Below are positions 44,027 to 52,942 of a stretch of DNA of 64,000 nucleotides, piece by piece. Position 1 is the first letter of the stretch, and each line of letters opens with the position of its first letter. The notes under the pieces were generated by a model. That model had not been told where the DNA came from and did no database searches. It saw only the letters and a list, made by a program, of their open reading frames with translations. Position numbers and translations under genes: made by a program. The DNA is from Nocardia abscessus (lineage in GTDB: Bacteria > Actinomycetota > Actinomycetes > Mycobacteriales > Mycobacteriaceae): the NCBI RefSeq assembly GCF_015477775.1, contig NZ_JADLQO010000006.1:186001-250000 (forward strand). Reading direction: 5' to 3'.

Positions 44027-44032
44027 TACCGT
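44027..44032 (+). promoter_or_regulatory. -10 box of the aminotransferase gene
   Basis: TACCGT, then 7 bases, then GTG at 44040. Confidence 0.5.
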
Positions 44033-44039
44033 CTGTCGA

Positions 44040-45209
44040 GTGTCCAGAGAATCCCGCCGGTCGACCATTCCACCTTTCTACGTGATGGATGTATGGAAAG
44101 CCGCCGCGGAACGCGCCCGGACCCACGGTGATGTGCTCGTTCTCGCTGCGGGGCAGCCGTCGACGCCCGCGCCCGCGCCGGTCCTGCGCGCGACCCGGCT
44201 GGCCATCGAGTCCGAATTGCTCGGTTACACGGAGACTTTCGGCATCCTGGCGATCCGGGAAGCGATCGCCGAACACCATCGGGAAACCTACGGTTACCAC
44301 GTCGCACCGGACGACGTGGTGGTGACGACCGGCTCGTCCGGCGCGTTCTCGCTGATCTTCCTCGCCGCGTTCGACCCGGGCGACACCGTCGTGGTCGCGC
44401 GCCCCGGTTATCCGGCCTATCGCAACACCCTCGCCGCGCTCGGCTGCCGGGTGCTCGAGCTGGACTGCGGCGCTGCGACCAGGTTCCAGCCCACCGTCGC
44501 GATGCTCGACGCGCTCCCCGAGCCGCCCGCAGGTCTGGTCGTGGCCAGCCCGGCCAACCCCACCGGCACCATGATCGCCCCGGACGAGCTCGCCGCACTG
44601 GCTCGCTGGTGCGAGGAGCACGGCACCCTGCTGATCTCCGACGAGATCTATCACGGCATCACCTATGACAGCGCGGGCGCCGACAGCGCGACCTCCTCGG
44701 CGTGGGAGACCTCGCGGGAATCGGTGGTGATCGGCTCGGTCTCCAAGTACTTCTCCATGACCGGCTGGCGGCTGGGCTGGATGCTGGTGCCGACGGGGCT
44801 GCGGCCTGCGCTGCAACGATTGGCCTCGAACCTGACGGTGTGCCCGCCCGCCATTTCGCAGTACGCCGCGCTGCACGCGTTCGGGGCGGAGGCCAAGGAA
44901 GAACTCGACGGGCACGTCCGGCGGTACGCGGTGAACCGGCGGTTGCTGCTCGACGGGCTGCCGAAGCTGGGCATCAGCGACCTCGCCCCGGCCGACGGCG
45001 CGTTCTACGCCTATGCGGACATCGGTCACCTCACCGACGACTCCCGGGCCTGGTGCGCCGACGTGCTGAACCACACGGGCGTCGCGCTCGCGCCGGGGGT
45101 GGATTTCGACACCGTCAACGGACACCGTACGGTTCGTTTCTCCTTCGCCGGAGCCACCGCCGACATCGAGGCGGCGCTGCTGCGTCTAGGGCACTATCTA
45201 GGTGTATGA
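44040..45209 (+). CDS. PLP-dependent aminotransferase (class I/II)
   Basis: A 389-residue fold-type I aminotransferase. ISDEIYHGITYD carries the pyridine-binding Asp and Tyr; the PLP lysine is in GSVSKYFSMTGWRLGW; the C-terminal substrate arginine is probably in VRFSFAG. The amino donor and acceptor cannot be told; aspartate/alanine-type or N-succinyl-DAP-type activity are candidates. Probably leaderless. A 20-codon ORF overlaps its stop as ATGA. Confidence 0.85.
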   Translation: MSRESRRSTIPPFYVMDVWKAAAERARTHGDVLVLAAGQPSTPAPAPVLRATRLAIESELLGYTETFGILAIREAIAEHHRETYGYHVAPDDVVVTTGSSGAFSLIFLAAFDPGDTVVVARPGYPAYRNTLAALGCRVLELDCGAATRFQPTVAMLDALPEPPAGLVVASPANPTGTMIAPDELAALARWCEEHGTLLISDEIYHGITYDSAGADSATSSAWETSRESVVIGSVSKYFSMTGWRLGWMLVPTGLRPALQRLASNLTVCPPAISQYAALHAFGAEAKEELDGHVRRYAVNRRLLLDGLPKLGISDLAPADGAFYAYADIGHLTDDSRAWCADVLNHTGVALAPGVDFDTVNGHRTVRFSFAGATADIEAALLRLGHYLGV

Positions 45210-45268
45210 AAGCCCTGTCGGGCAAGAACTTTCCGCAGTTCGGCACCCTGGCCGCGCGGATGCGGTAA
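45206..45268 (+). CDS. Possible 20-residue peptide
   Basis: A tiny ORF whose ATG overlaps the aminotransferase stop codon (ATGA). The peptide is basic, starting MKALSGKNF and ending AARMR. No family is recognised. The coupling-type overlap is the only positive sign; it could be chance. Confidence 0.3.
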   Translation: MKALSGKNFPQFGTLAARMR

Positions 45269-45337
45269 AACAACGATGGTTGCTTTTCCTCGCTGATTTC
45301 CCCTGGAAGAACTGATGACGACTGGCACGATGGCACG

Positions 45338-46036
45338 GTGATCACCGCGACGACCCCGAAAGGCGAACGGCGTCGCCAGGCTTTGATAGCCGCCGCTGCC
45401 GAACTCCTGCTCGAAGGCGGGTTCGAGGCGGTGCGGCATCGTTCGGTTGCGACGCGCGCTGATCTGCCCCTGGCGTCGACCACCTACTACTTCGAATCCC
45501 TCGACGACCTGATCGCGCGGGCGGTCGAGTTCAGCGGCAACGCCGAGCTGGACGCGATGCGCAGGCGGGTCGGCGAGGTGAGCCACCGTCGCCGCGGCGC
45601 GGAGGCCACCGTCGAGCTGGTACTCGACCTGCTGGTGGGGGCCGACGTCGCCGACGAAGGCGCGCGCGGGCAGCTGATCGCCCGCTACGAGCGTTCGGTC
45701 GCCTCGGCGCGGCACCCGGAATTGCGCGAAGTGCAGCTACGTCTGCGCGCCCAGCTGGACGAACTGCTGGCCGACGTGCTGCGCCGGTCGGACCGGATGG
45801 TTCGGCCCGAACAACTGCGCAGGCTGGTCGCCGTGGTGGACGGAGCGGTGGTCGCCGCGCTCACCGAGATGGACCCGGAACCGCGGCGGATGGCCCGGGG
45901 CGCGCTGCTCGAGGTGATCGACATCGTCGCGCCGCCCGCACGGGGGTCGGCCCCCGAGACGGCGGCGTACGTGACCACGGACGGCCCCGTGCGCGCCACG
46001 CCTGGGCAAGTGGATCGCTACCGGGCACTAGACTGA
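45338..46036 (+). CDS. TetR-family regulator
   Basis: A 232-residue regulator with the helix-turn-helix at about residues 10-60 (RRQALIAAAAELLLEGGFEAVRHRSVATRADLPLASTTYYFESLDDL). The C-terminal ligand domain is not diagnostic. It ends 6 bases before purB, which has its own -10 box inside the TetR 3' end. The GTG start is preceded by a duplicated TGGCACG and lacks a good ribosome site. Target genes are unknown. Confidence 0.82.
   Translation: MITATTPKGERRRQALIAAAAELLLEGGFEAVRHRSVATRADLPLASTTYYFESLDDLIARAVEFSGNAELDAMRRRVGEVSHRRRGAEATVELVLDLLVGADVADEGARGQLIARYERSVASARHPELREVQLRLRAQLDELLADVLRRSDRMVRPEQLRRLVAVVDGAVVAALTEMDPEPRRMARGALLEVIDIVAPPARGSAPETAAYVTTDGPVRATPGQVDRYRALD
46029..46034 (+). promoter_or_regulatory. 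-10 box of purB
   Basis: TAGACT spanning the tetR stop codon, then 8 bases, then GTG at 46043. Confidence 0.5.
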
Positions 46037-46042
46037 CCCGAC

Positions 46043-47464
46043 GTGAGTCTTGTCCCCAATGTCCTCGCCACCCGTTACGCCAGCCCGGAGCTGGTGCACC
46101 TGTGGTCGCCGGAGCACAAGGTCGTGCTCGAGCGGCGACTGTGGCTGGAGGTGTTGCGGGCGCAGGCGGAGCTGGGCGTAGCGGTGCCCGACGGGGTGGT
46201 CGCGGACTACGAGCGGGTACTCGACGAGGTCGACCTCGCTTCGATCGCCGAACGCGAGCGGGTCACCCGGCACGACGTGAAGGCGCGGATCGAGGAATTC
46301 AACGCGCTGGCCGGGCACGAGCACGTGCACAAGGGCATGACCAGCCGCGACCTCACCGAGAACGTGGAGCAGTTGCAGATCCGGCTCTCGCTCGAGCACG
46401 TGCACGCGCACGGCGTCGCGATCGCCGCGCGGCTGGCCGAACGCGCCGCCGAGTACCAGGCGCTCGTGATGGCGGGCCGCTCGCACAACGTCGCGGCGCA
46501 GGCCACTACGCTCGGCAAGCGGTTCGCCTCCGCGGCCGACGAACTGCTGATCGCGCTGTCGCGGCTGCGCGAACTCATCGACCGTTACCCGCTGCGCGGG
46601 ATCAAGGGCCCGATGGGCACCGCGCAGGACATGCTCGACCTGCTCGGCGGCGACCCGGCCAAGCTCGCCCGGCTGGAGCAGCAGGTGGCCAGGCATCTGG
46701 GATTCGCGACCGTGCTCACCAGCGTCGGCCAGGTCTATCCGCGCTCGCTCGACCACGACGTGCTCTCCGCTCTGGTGCAGGTGGGCGCGGGCCCGTCCTC
46801 GTTCGCGCACACCATTCGGCTGATGGCCGGGCACGAGCTGGTCACCGAGGGCTTCCAGCCCGGGCAGGTGGGCAGCTCGGCGATGCCGCACAAGATGAAC
46901 ACCCGCTCCTGCGAACGGGTCAACGGCTTGCAGGTGGTGCTGCGCGGTTACGCCTCGATGGCGGCGGAGCTGGCGGGTGCGCAGTGGAACGAGGGCGACG
47001 TGTTCTGCTCGGTGGTCCGCCGCGTCGCACTGCCGGACGCGTTCTTCGCCATCGACGGGATGATGGAGACCTTCCTCACCGTCCTGGCCGAGTTCGGCGC
47101 CTACCCGGCCGTCATCGCCCGCGAACTGGACCGGTACCTGCCCTTCCTCGCCACCACCCGCATCCTCATGGCGGCCGTGCGCGCCGGCGTCGGACGGGAG
47201 ACCGCGCACGAGGTCATCAAGGAGCACGCCGTGGCGGTCGCGCTGGCCATGCGCGAGCAGGGCCGCGAACCCGACCTGTTGGACCGTCTCGCCGCCGACG
47301 CGCGCCTTCCGCTCGATCGCGCCGCCCTCGACACGGCGCTGGCCGACAAGTCCGCCTTCGTCGGCGCCGCCGAAGCCCAGGTCGCCGACGTCATCGGCCA
47401 GGTGCAGAAACTCGTCGACCGCCACCCGGACGCCGCACGCTACACACCGTCGCCGATTCTCTAG
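46043..47464 (+). CDS. purB: PurB adenylosuccinate lyase
   Basis: A 473-residue lyase acting twice in purine synthesis: SAICAR to AICAR and adenylosuccinate to AMP, releasing fumarate. The superfamily signature loop GSSAMPHKMN is present, as are TSRDLTENVEQ and GRSHNVAAQATT. Start GTG at 46043 is consistent with the family N-terminus MSLVPNVLATRYAS. In Mtb purC follows soon after; here it does not. Confidence 0.95.
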   Translation: MSLVPNVLATRYASPELVHLWSPEHKVVLERRLWLEVLRAQAELGVAVPDGVVADYERVLDEVDLASIAERERVTRHDVKARIEEFNALAGHEHVHKGMTSRDLTENVEQLQIRLSLEHVHAHGVAIAARLAERAAEYQALVMAGRSHNVAAQATTLGKRFASAADELLIALSRLRELIDRYPLRGIKGPMGTAQDMLDLLGGDPAKLARLEQQVARHLGFATVLTSVGQVYPRSLDHDVLSALVQVGAGPSSFAHTIRLMAGHELVTEGFQPGQVGSSAMPHKMNTRSCERVNGLQVVLRGYASMAAELAGAQWNEGDVFCSVVRRVALPDAFFAIDGMMETFLTVLAEFGAYPAVIARELDRYLPFLATTRILMAAVRAGVGRETAHEVIKEHAVAVALAMREQGREPDLLDRLAADARLPLDRAALDTALADKSAFVGAAEAQVADVIGQVQKLVDRHPDAARYTPSPIL

Positions 47465-47572
47465 CGGCACCGGGCCTTTCGCGGAAATTCATTGCCCACC
47501 GTCCGGGGAGGAGCCGGGTCCGCTCGTCCCGGCTGGTCCCCGGAGCCGCTTCGAGGGCGCCGCATGAGCACC

Positions 47573-47578
47573 TAAGCT
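47573..47578 (+). promoter_or_regulatory. -10 box of the second HIT gene
   Basis: TAAGCT, then 6 bases, then GTG at 47585. Confidence 0.5.
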
Positions 47579-47584
47579 GCGAGG

Positions 47585-48007
47585 GTGAATCCCTACACGA
47601 TTTTCGCCGATATCGTTGCCGGGCGGGCGCCGTCGAGCAAGGTCTACGAGGACGACGATGTGCTGGCGTTCATGGACATTCGGCCCATGACGCCGGGGCA
47701 TCTGCTGGTGGTGCCGAAGGTGGCGGCGCGCAGTCTCGCCGAGCTCGATCCGGTCGTCGGCGGGAAATTGTTCCAGGTGGGGCAGCGACTGGCGGCGGCG
47801 CTGCGCACCAGTGAGGTGGGGTGTGACGGGGTCAATTTCTTTCTGGCGGACGGGGTGACGGCCGGGCAAGAGGTCTTCCACGTGCATCTGCACGTCATCC
47901 CGCGTACTCCGGGCGATGGGTTCGGGCTGCGCGGCCGTCCGACCAGTCCGCGGCGGGAGGATCTGGACTATCTCGCCGGATCAATCCGGGGCGCGCTGAA
48001 GGATTGA
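47585..48007 (+). CDS. HIT-family protein
   Basis: A 140-residue histidine-triad protein: start NPYTIFADIVAGRAPSSKVYEDD, PGHLLVVPKVAARSL, and active site FHVHLHVIPR. Likely a nucleoside phosphoramidase or dinucleoside polyphosphate hydrolase. It lies alone between purB and the OYE gene. This is a second HIT gene in the window; the two are different branches. Confidence 0.9.
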   Translation: MNPYTIFADIVAGRAPSSKVYEDDDVLAFMDIRPMTPGHLLVVPKVAARSLAELDPVVGGKLFQVGQRLAAALRTSEVGCDGVNFFLADGVTAGQEVFHVHLHVIPRTPGDGFGLRGRPTSPRREDLDYLAGSIRGALKD

Positions 48008-48263
48008 GCCCGTATCGCTGCGTTCCGCACCGTATTCGCACGGGCGAGCGGCATGTCTGCCGGCCTGGCTCGCGGCGCACCGCAACTGGCGAATAGCGGC
48101 GGCGAACCGCCGGGGCCGGGGACCCGGGAAGCCGAGCACCCGGCCCGGGGACGATCGAGCTGTCCTGGGCGCGCCTCAGCGCGGCGACGAATCCGCGCCG
48201 ATCCGGGCCACGCGCACCTCGTCACCCACGGAGACGGTGCGGAGATCGCGGAGCGGCGACTAC

Positions 48264-49352
48264 TCAGTCGCGCACCAATTCGGCCGCCGTCCAGTTCGGG
48301 TAGTCGCTGTAACCTTCGGCGGTGCGGCCGTACAGCAGCTCTTCGCGGATGGGCGCCAACGGCAGGTCGTGGCGGATGCGGTGCACGAGATCGGGATTGG
48401 CGATGAACGACCTGCCGAAGGAGACCAGGTCGGCGAGCCCGGCTCGCAGCACCTGCTCCGCGCCCGCCGCCGTGGTCGGCTCGCGGTTCTCGCCGATGTT
48501 CGCGATCAGCGTGCCGTGCCAGCGCGGTCGCAGGTCGTGCAGCGCCGGGTAGTGGTCGTTGTCGGTGAGGTGCAGGTAGGCCAGGCCGCGCCGGTCGAGC
48601 TCGGTGACGAGTGCGCGGTAGAGCGGGGCCGGATCGGCCTCGGACATGTTGAACTGCGGGTTGCCCGGCGAGAGCCGGATGGCGGTGCGGTCGGCGCCGA
48701 TCGCCTCGGTCACCGCGTCCACCACCTCCAGGGGCAGCCGCATGCGGTTGACGATCGAACCGCCGTACTCGTCGTCGCGCAGGTTGGTGTTGTCGGCGAG
48801 GAACTGGTGCGGGAGATAGCTGTTGGCGGCGTGGATCTCGACTCCGGCGAAGCCGGCGGCCACGGCATTGCGCGCGGCGGCGGCGTAATGCCGCACGGCG
48901 GCGGCGATACCGGCGTGGTCGAGCGCGGCGGGCGTGATCGGATCGGCCTTGCCGCCTTCGATGAGATGCACCGGGTCCTCGTCCAGCACCGCCGACGGTC
49001 CGGCGGGCCACGACCCGTCTATCCGCGCGAGCGGGTGGCCCTTGCGCCCGCCGTGCATGAGCTGCGCGAAGATCCGGCCGCCGCGCGCGTGCACGGCCTC
49101 GGTGACCCGGCGCCAGGCCTCGACGTGCGCGGGCGTCTGCAATCCGGGCACCCACGCTTCGCTCTGCCCGGTCGAATGCGGCCAGATGCCCTCGGTGACG
49201 ATGAGTCCGGCCGTCGCACGCTGGGCGTAGTAGTCGGCGACATCACTGGTCGGCGAGCCGTCGGGAAGTGAGCGCAACCGGGTCATCGGGGACATGACGA
49301 TCCGGTTGGGCAGGTCGAGCGGGTGGTTGCGGTATTCGGTCAAAAGCAGCAT
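48264..49352 (-). CDS. Old-yellow-enzyme family alkene reductase
   Basis: A 362-residue FMN-dependent TIM barrel of the OYE/NemA type, with SPMTRLRS, QLMHGGRKGHP, EIHAANSYLPHQFL and the FMN-binding SFGRSFIANPDL. It reduces electron-poor double bonds, quinones or nitro compounds with NAD(P)H. A MerR regulator diverges from it across a symmetrical MerR-type operator, so expression is probably induced by an electrophile. The predicted start ATG at 49350-49352 gives the standard N-terminus. Confidence 0.9.
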   Translation of the reverse strand: MLLLTEYRNHPLDLPNRIVMSPMTRLRSLPDGSPTSDVADYYAQRATAGLIVTEGIWPHSTGQSEAWVPGLQTPAHVEAWRRVTEAVHARGGRIFAQLMHGGRKGHPLARIDGSWPAGPSAVLDEDPVHLIEGGKADPITPAALDHAGIAAAVRHYAAAARNAVAAGFAGVEIHAANSYLPHQFLADNTNLRDDEYGGSIVNRMRLPLEVVDAVTEAIGADRTAIRLSPGNPQFNMSEADPAPLYRALVTELDRRGLAYLHLTDNDHYPALHDLRPRWHGTLIANIGENREPTTAAGAEQVLRAGLADLVSFGRSFIANPDLVHRIRHDLPLAPIREELLYGRTAEGYSDYPNWTAAELVRD

Positions 49353-49366
49353 GGCTGTACCGTAAA

Positions 49367-49386
49367 ACCTGACATTGATGTTAGGT
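49367..49386. promoter_or_regulatory. MerR-type operator
   Basis: ACCTGACATTGATGTTAGGT is an almost perfect dyad (ACCT-ACAT / ATGT-AGGT) centred in the divergent gap between the OYE and MerR genes. Confidence 0.75.
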
Positions 49387-49398
49387 CAAGGAGCGAAT

Positions 49399-49770
49399 GT
49401 GCGGATCGGTGAACTGGCCGAGCGAACCGGCGTGAGCGTCCGGTCGCTGCGGTACTACGAGGCAAAGGGGCTGCTGGCCGCGCAGCGGACATCCGGCGGC
49501 CAGCGGGAGTACCCGGAGGCGGCGATCGACCGGGTCAGGCGCATCCAGGAGATGTTCGCCGCGGGCCTGCACAGCGACACGATCGGCGAACTGCTGCCGT
49601 GCATCCACGACGTCGATGGCACCCCCAACGCCCGCGCGACGCCGTTCCTGGTGGAAAAGCTCACCGAGGAGCGTGCCAGGATCGATCAGGCGATGCGCGA
49701 TCTGCGCCGGACCGGTGACGTGCTCGACGGCATCATCCGAGCGGCGGGCGGCTCCGCCACCGAACAGTAG
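49399..49770 (+). CDS. MerR-family regulator
   Basis: A 123-residue regulator: N-terminal winged helix (RIGELAERTGVSVRSLRYYEAKGLLAAQRTSGGQREY) and a coiled-coil dimer region (LTEERARIDQAMRDLRRT). No cysteine pattern for metal sensing is seen, so it may sense an organic compound. AAGGAG precedes the GTG at 49399. It pairs with the OYE reductase through the operator at 49367. Its 3' end, with its stop codon, is duplicated. Confidence 0.88.
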   Translation: MRIGELAERTGVSVRSLRYYEAKGLLAAQRTSGGQREYPEAAIDRVRRIQEMFAAGLHSDTIGELLPCIHDVDGTPNARATPFLVEKLTEERARIDQAMRDLRRTGDVLDGIIRAAGGSATEQ

Positions 49771-49790
49771 GTCCGCCACCGAACAGTAGG
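49753..49790 (+). repeat. 19-bp tandem duplication across the merR stop codon
   Basis: Copies at 49753-49771 and 49772-49790 are identical. The first holds the merR stop codon TAG; the TAGG of the second begins the -10 box of the next gene. Confidence 0.9.
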
Positions 49791-49792
49791 GT
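49787..49792 (+). promoter_or_regulatory. -10 box of the S9 peptidase gene
   Basis: TAGGGT, then 7 bases, then ATG at 49800. The box straddles the end of the duplicated 19-bp unit. Confidence 0.55.
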
Positions 49793-49799
49793 GGACGCC

Positions 49800-51971
49800 A
49801 TGGCTCTCGACAGCTCAACGATCTCCGAACCCGGTAGCGGCGCGGTGGCGCCGCCGGTCGCCAAGACGGTGCCCAGCGAGCGGGTGCACCACGGCGACGT
49901 CTTCGTCGACGAGTACGAGTGGCTGCGGGAGAAGGAGAATCCCGACGTCATCGCCTACCTGGAGGCGGAGAACGCCTACACCGAGGCGCAGACCGAGCAC
50001 CTCGGCACGTTGCGCGAGACGATCTTCGACGAGATCAAGGCGCGCACCCAGGAGACCGACCTCTCGGTGCCCACCCGGCTCGGCGACTACTGGTACTACT
50101 CGCGCAGCTTCGAGGGCAAGCAGTACGGCGTGCACTGCCGGTGCCCGATCGCCGCGGGCGCCGAGGGCATCGACGCCTGGACCCCGCCGCAGCTCGACGC
50201 CGAGACCGAGGTCCCGGGCGAGGAAGTGCTGCTGGACAGCAACGAGCTGGCCGAGGGCCACGACTTCTTCGCGCTCGGCGCGTTCTCGATCAGCCATGAC
50301 GGCAACCTGCTCGCCTACTCGGTGGACAACGTCGGCGACGAGCGGTACGTACTGCGCTTCAAGGACTTGCGCACCGGGGATCTGCTCGGCGACGAGATCG
50401 CGGGCACCGCTCCTGGCGCGACCTGGTCGCTGGACGGCAGCCACGTCTTCTATCAGACCGTCGACGAGTCTTGGCGGCCCGACACGGTGTGGCGGCACCG
50501 GCTCGGCAGCACCGATCCCGACGTCAAGGTGTTCCACGAGCCGGACGAGCGCTATTGGGTGAGCATCGGTGCGACCCGCTCGGAGAAATACCTGATGATC
50601 TGGGTCGGTTCCAAGATCACCAGCGAGGGCTGGGTGCTGGAATCCGACGATCCCGAGGGCGAGTTCCGCGTCCTGCTGCCCCGCCGCGAGGGCGTCGAGT
50701 ACTCCGCCGAGCACGCGGTGATCGGCGGCGCGGACCGGTTCCTGATCCTGCACAACGATGTGGTGGACGGCGTCAAGGCGGAGAACTTCGTGCTCGCCGA
50801 GGCGCCGGTCGACGATCCGTCGAACCTGACGCAGCTGATCGGGCACCGCGACGACGTGCGCCTCGAGGACATCGACGCGTTCCGCGACCACCTGGTGCTC
50901 AGCTACCGGCGCGAGGCGCTCACCCGGATCGCGGTGTGGCCGCTGACCGAGTCGGGCTACGGAGAGCGGCGCGAACTCGACATCGATCTGGAACTCTTCT
51001 CGGTCGGCGTCGGCTCCAATCCGGAGTGGGCCCAGCCGACCTTGCGCATCGGGCTGACCTCGTTCATCACGCCGATGCAGGTGTTCGACTACGTCCCGGC
51101 CACCGGTGAGCTGCTGTTGCGCAAGGAACAGCCCGTGCTCGGCGGTTACGACGCGAACGACTACGAACAGCAGCGGGACTGGGCGGTCGCCGAGGACGGC
51201 ACCCGGATTCCGATCTCGCTGGTGCGGAAGAAGACGACGGCCGCCGACGAGCCGAAGCCGTTGCTGCTCTACGGCTACGGGTCCTACGAGGCGAGCATCG
51301 ACCCGTCCTTCTCGGTCGCCCGCCTGTCGCTGCTGGATCGCGGCATGGTCTTCGCGGTCGCGCACGTGCGCGGCGGCGGCGAGATGGGCAGGCTCTGGTA
51401 CGAGCACGGCAAGACGCTCACCAAGAAGAACACCTTCACCGACTTCGTGGCCGCCGCACGGCATCTGATCGCCACCGGGGCCACCGCCGCGGACCGGATG
51501 ATCGCCGACGGCGGCAGTGCGGGCGGCTTGCTGGTCGGCGCGGTGGCGAACCTGGCCCCCGAGCTGTTCGCGGGCATCCTGGCCAACGTGCCGTTCGTCG
51601 ATCCGCTCACCTCGATCCTGGACCCGTCGCTCCCGCTGACCGTCATCGAGTGGGACGAGTGGGGCAACCCGCTGGCGGACAAGGACGTCTACGAGTACAT
51701 GAAGTCCTACTCGCCGTACGAGAACGTCGCGGCCAAGGACTACCCGGCGATCCTGGCCATCACCAGCCTCAACGACACTCGCGTGCTCTACGTCGAGCCC
51801 GCGAAGTGGATCGCCAAGCTGCGCGCCACCGCGACCGGCGACGCGCCGCTGCTGCTGAAGACCGAGATGAGCGCGGGTCACGGCGGGGTCAGCGGACGCT
51901 ACGAGAAGTGGCGGGAAGTGGCCTTCGAGCACGCCTGGGTGCTCGACACGCTCGGTCTCGCCGACGCGTAG
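49800..51971 (+). CDS. ptrB: S9-family prolyl oligopeptidase / protease II
   Basis: A 723-residue serine peptidase: N-terminal beta-propeller (about 70-420) that limits access to peptides, and a C-terminal alpha/beta-hydrolase domain. Catalytic Ser573 lies in GGSAGG, the aspartate in SLNDTRV and the histidine in SAGHGG. Oligopeptidase B-type enzymes cut after basic residues. Mtb has a split version (Rv0781/Rv0782); here it is one intact frame. Leaderless start at 49800 is preferred over the GTG at 49791. Confidence 0.92.
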   Translation: MALDSSTISEPGSGAVAPPVAKTVPSERVHHGDVFVDEYEWLREKENPDVIAYLEAENAYTEAQTEHLGTLRETIFDEIKARTQETDLSVPTRLGDYWYYSRSFEGKQYGVHCRCPIAAGAEGIDAWTPPQLDAETEVPGEEVLLDSNELAEGHDFFALGAFSISHDGNLLAYSVDNVGDERYVLRFKDLRTGDLLGDEIAGTAPGATWSLDGSHVFYQTVDESWRPDTVWRHRLGSTDPDVKVFHEPDERYWVSIGATRSEKYLMIWVGSKITSEGWVLESDDPEGEFRVLLPRREGVEYSAEHAVIGGADRFLILHNDVVDGVKAENFVLAEAPVDDPSNLTQLIGHRDDVRLEDIDAFRDHLVLSYRREALTRIAVWPLTESGYGERRELDIDLELFSVGVGSNPEWAQPTLRIGLTSFITPMQVFDYVPATGELLLRKEQPVLGGYDANDYEQQRDWAVAEDGTRIPISLVRKKTTAADEPKPLLLYGYGSYEASIDPSFSVARLSLLDRGMVFAVAHVRGGGEMGRLWYEHGKTLTKKNTFTDFVAAARHLIATGATAADRMIADGGSAGGLLVGAVANLAPELFAGILANVPFVDPLTSILDPSLPLTVIEWDEWGNPLADKDVYEYMKSYSPYENVAAKDYPAILAITSLNDTRVLYVEPAKWIAKLRATATGDAPLLLKTEMSAGHGGVSGRYEKWREVAFEHAWVLDTLGLADA

Positions 51972-52125
51972 CGCATCGGGATCGCCGCCGGTCGAACCGG
52001 TGGCGGGCGGGTAGCGGCGGCGCGCCGCGGGCGGGGCGAAGGCTCGACACAGGCGTGACGGAGTGTTCGCCACCTGGTCACGCGGCCTGCATGTCGAGGA
52101 CATGTGCGGCTGGCACCGTAGGTTC

Positions 52126-52827
52126 ATGAACGCTGAGCTGATCGTATCGATTTCCGGGATCAAGGACACCACCCGGGACACGGCGATGGAGTTCGCCGAA
52201 CAGATGGATCGGCGTGGCGTGCCGCTCTCGCTGCTGGTCGCGCCGCGGCTGAAGGGCAAGTACCGGCTGCTCGACGACCCGGCGACGCAGGCCTGGCTGC
52301 GCGGGCGGCGGGCTCGCGGCGACGCGATCGTGCTGCACGGCTACGACCAGGCGGCCACCAAGCGGCGGCGCGCCGAGTTCGCCGCGCTGCCCAGGCACGA
52401 GGCGAAGCTGCGGTTGACCGCGGCGGACCGGGTGCTGGAACAGGTCGACCTGCGCACCCGGCTGTTCGCCGCCCCGCGCTGGGACGCCTCGGCGGGCGCT
52501 CTCGCCGCGCTGCCCGAGGCCGGTTTCCGGCTGGCGCTCGGTCTCACCTCGATCATCGACCTGGAGCGCAATGTGGCGCAGAAGACCAGGGTGTACGGCA
52601 TCGGCGAAGGATTCCGCGCGGAGCCGTGGTGGTGCCGGGCCCTGGTCATGGGCGCCGCGCGCACCGCCCGCCGCGGCGGGGTGCTGCGGCTGGCCGTATC
52701 CGCCGCCCAGCTGGCGCGTTCCGGCCCGAGGCAGGCCATGCTCGACGCCGTCGACCTCGCGCAGTACCACGGGGCGGCAGGCACGACCTACCGGTGGGAG
52801 CCCTTCCCCGTCGTTCGAGCCGCATGA
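52126..52827 (+). CDS. DUF2334 (polysaccharide-deacetylase-like) protein
   Basis: A 233-residue protein with the NodB-like TIM-barrel pattern of DUF2334: SISGIKDTTRD near the start, VLHGYDQA, and AAPRWDASAGAL. The Mtb gene Rv0784 is at the corresponding place. The deacetylase metal-binding His/Asp residues are only partly conserved, so activity is doubtful. The start ATG at 52126 has a weak upstream AGG; a GTG at 52063 is open but unsupported. Confidence 0.75.
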   Translation: MNAELIVSISGIKDTTRDTAMEFAEQMDRRGVPLSLLVAPRLKGKYRLLDDPATQAWLRGRRARGDAIVLHGYDQAATKRRRAEFAALPRHEAKLRLTAADRVLEQVDLRTRLFAAPRWDASAGALAALPEAGFRLALGLTSIIDLERNVAQKTRVYGIGEGFRAEPWWCRALVMGAARTARRGGVLRLAVSAAQLARSGPRQAMLDAVDLAQYHGAAGTTYRWEPFPVVRAA

Positions 52828-52942
52828 CTGACGCCGCGGCGCACGGTGTGGTCGGCACCGTCGCCCGCGGCCGGTCGGGACCGCTTTCGCGCGACCGATC
52901 GGCGCCGCCGCCCGCGAATGGCGTAGCCGGGCGGCGGCGCTG

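Noticed and set aside
47968..49155. 395-codon minus-strand ORF overlapping the OYE gene
   Set aside because: Wrong frame relative to the clear OYE reductase; Arg-rich shadow.
49800..51971. Frameshift in the S9 peptidase as in Mtb ptrBa/ptrBb
   Set aside because: The frame is open through both propeller and hydrolase domains; the gene is intact here.
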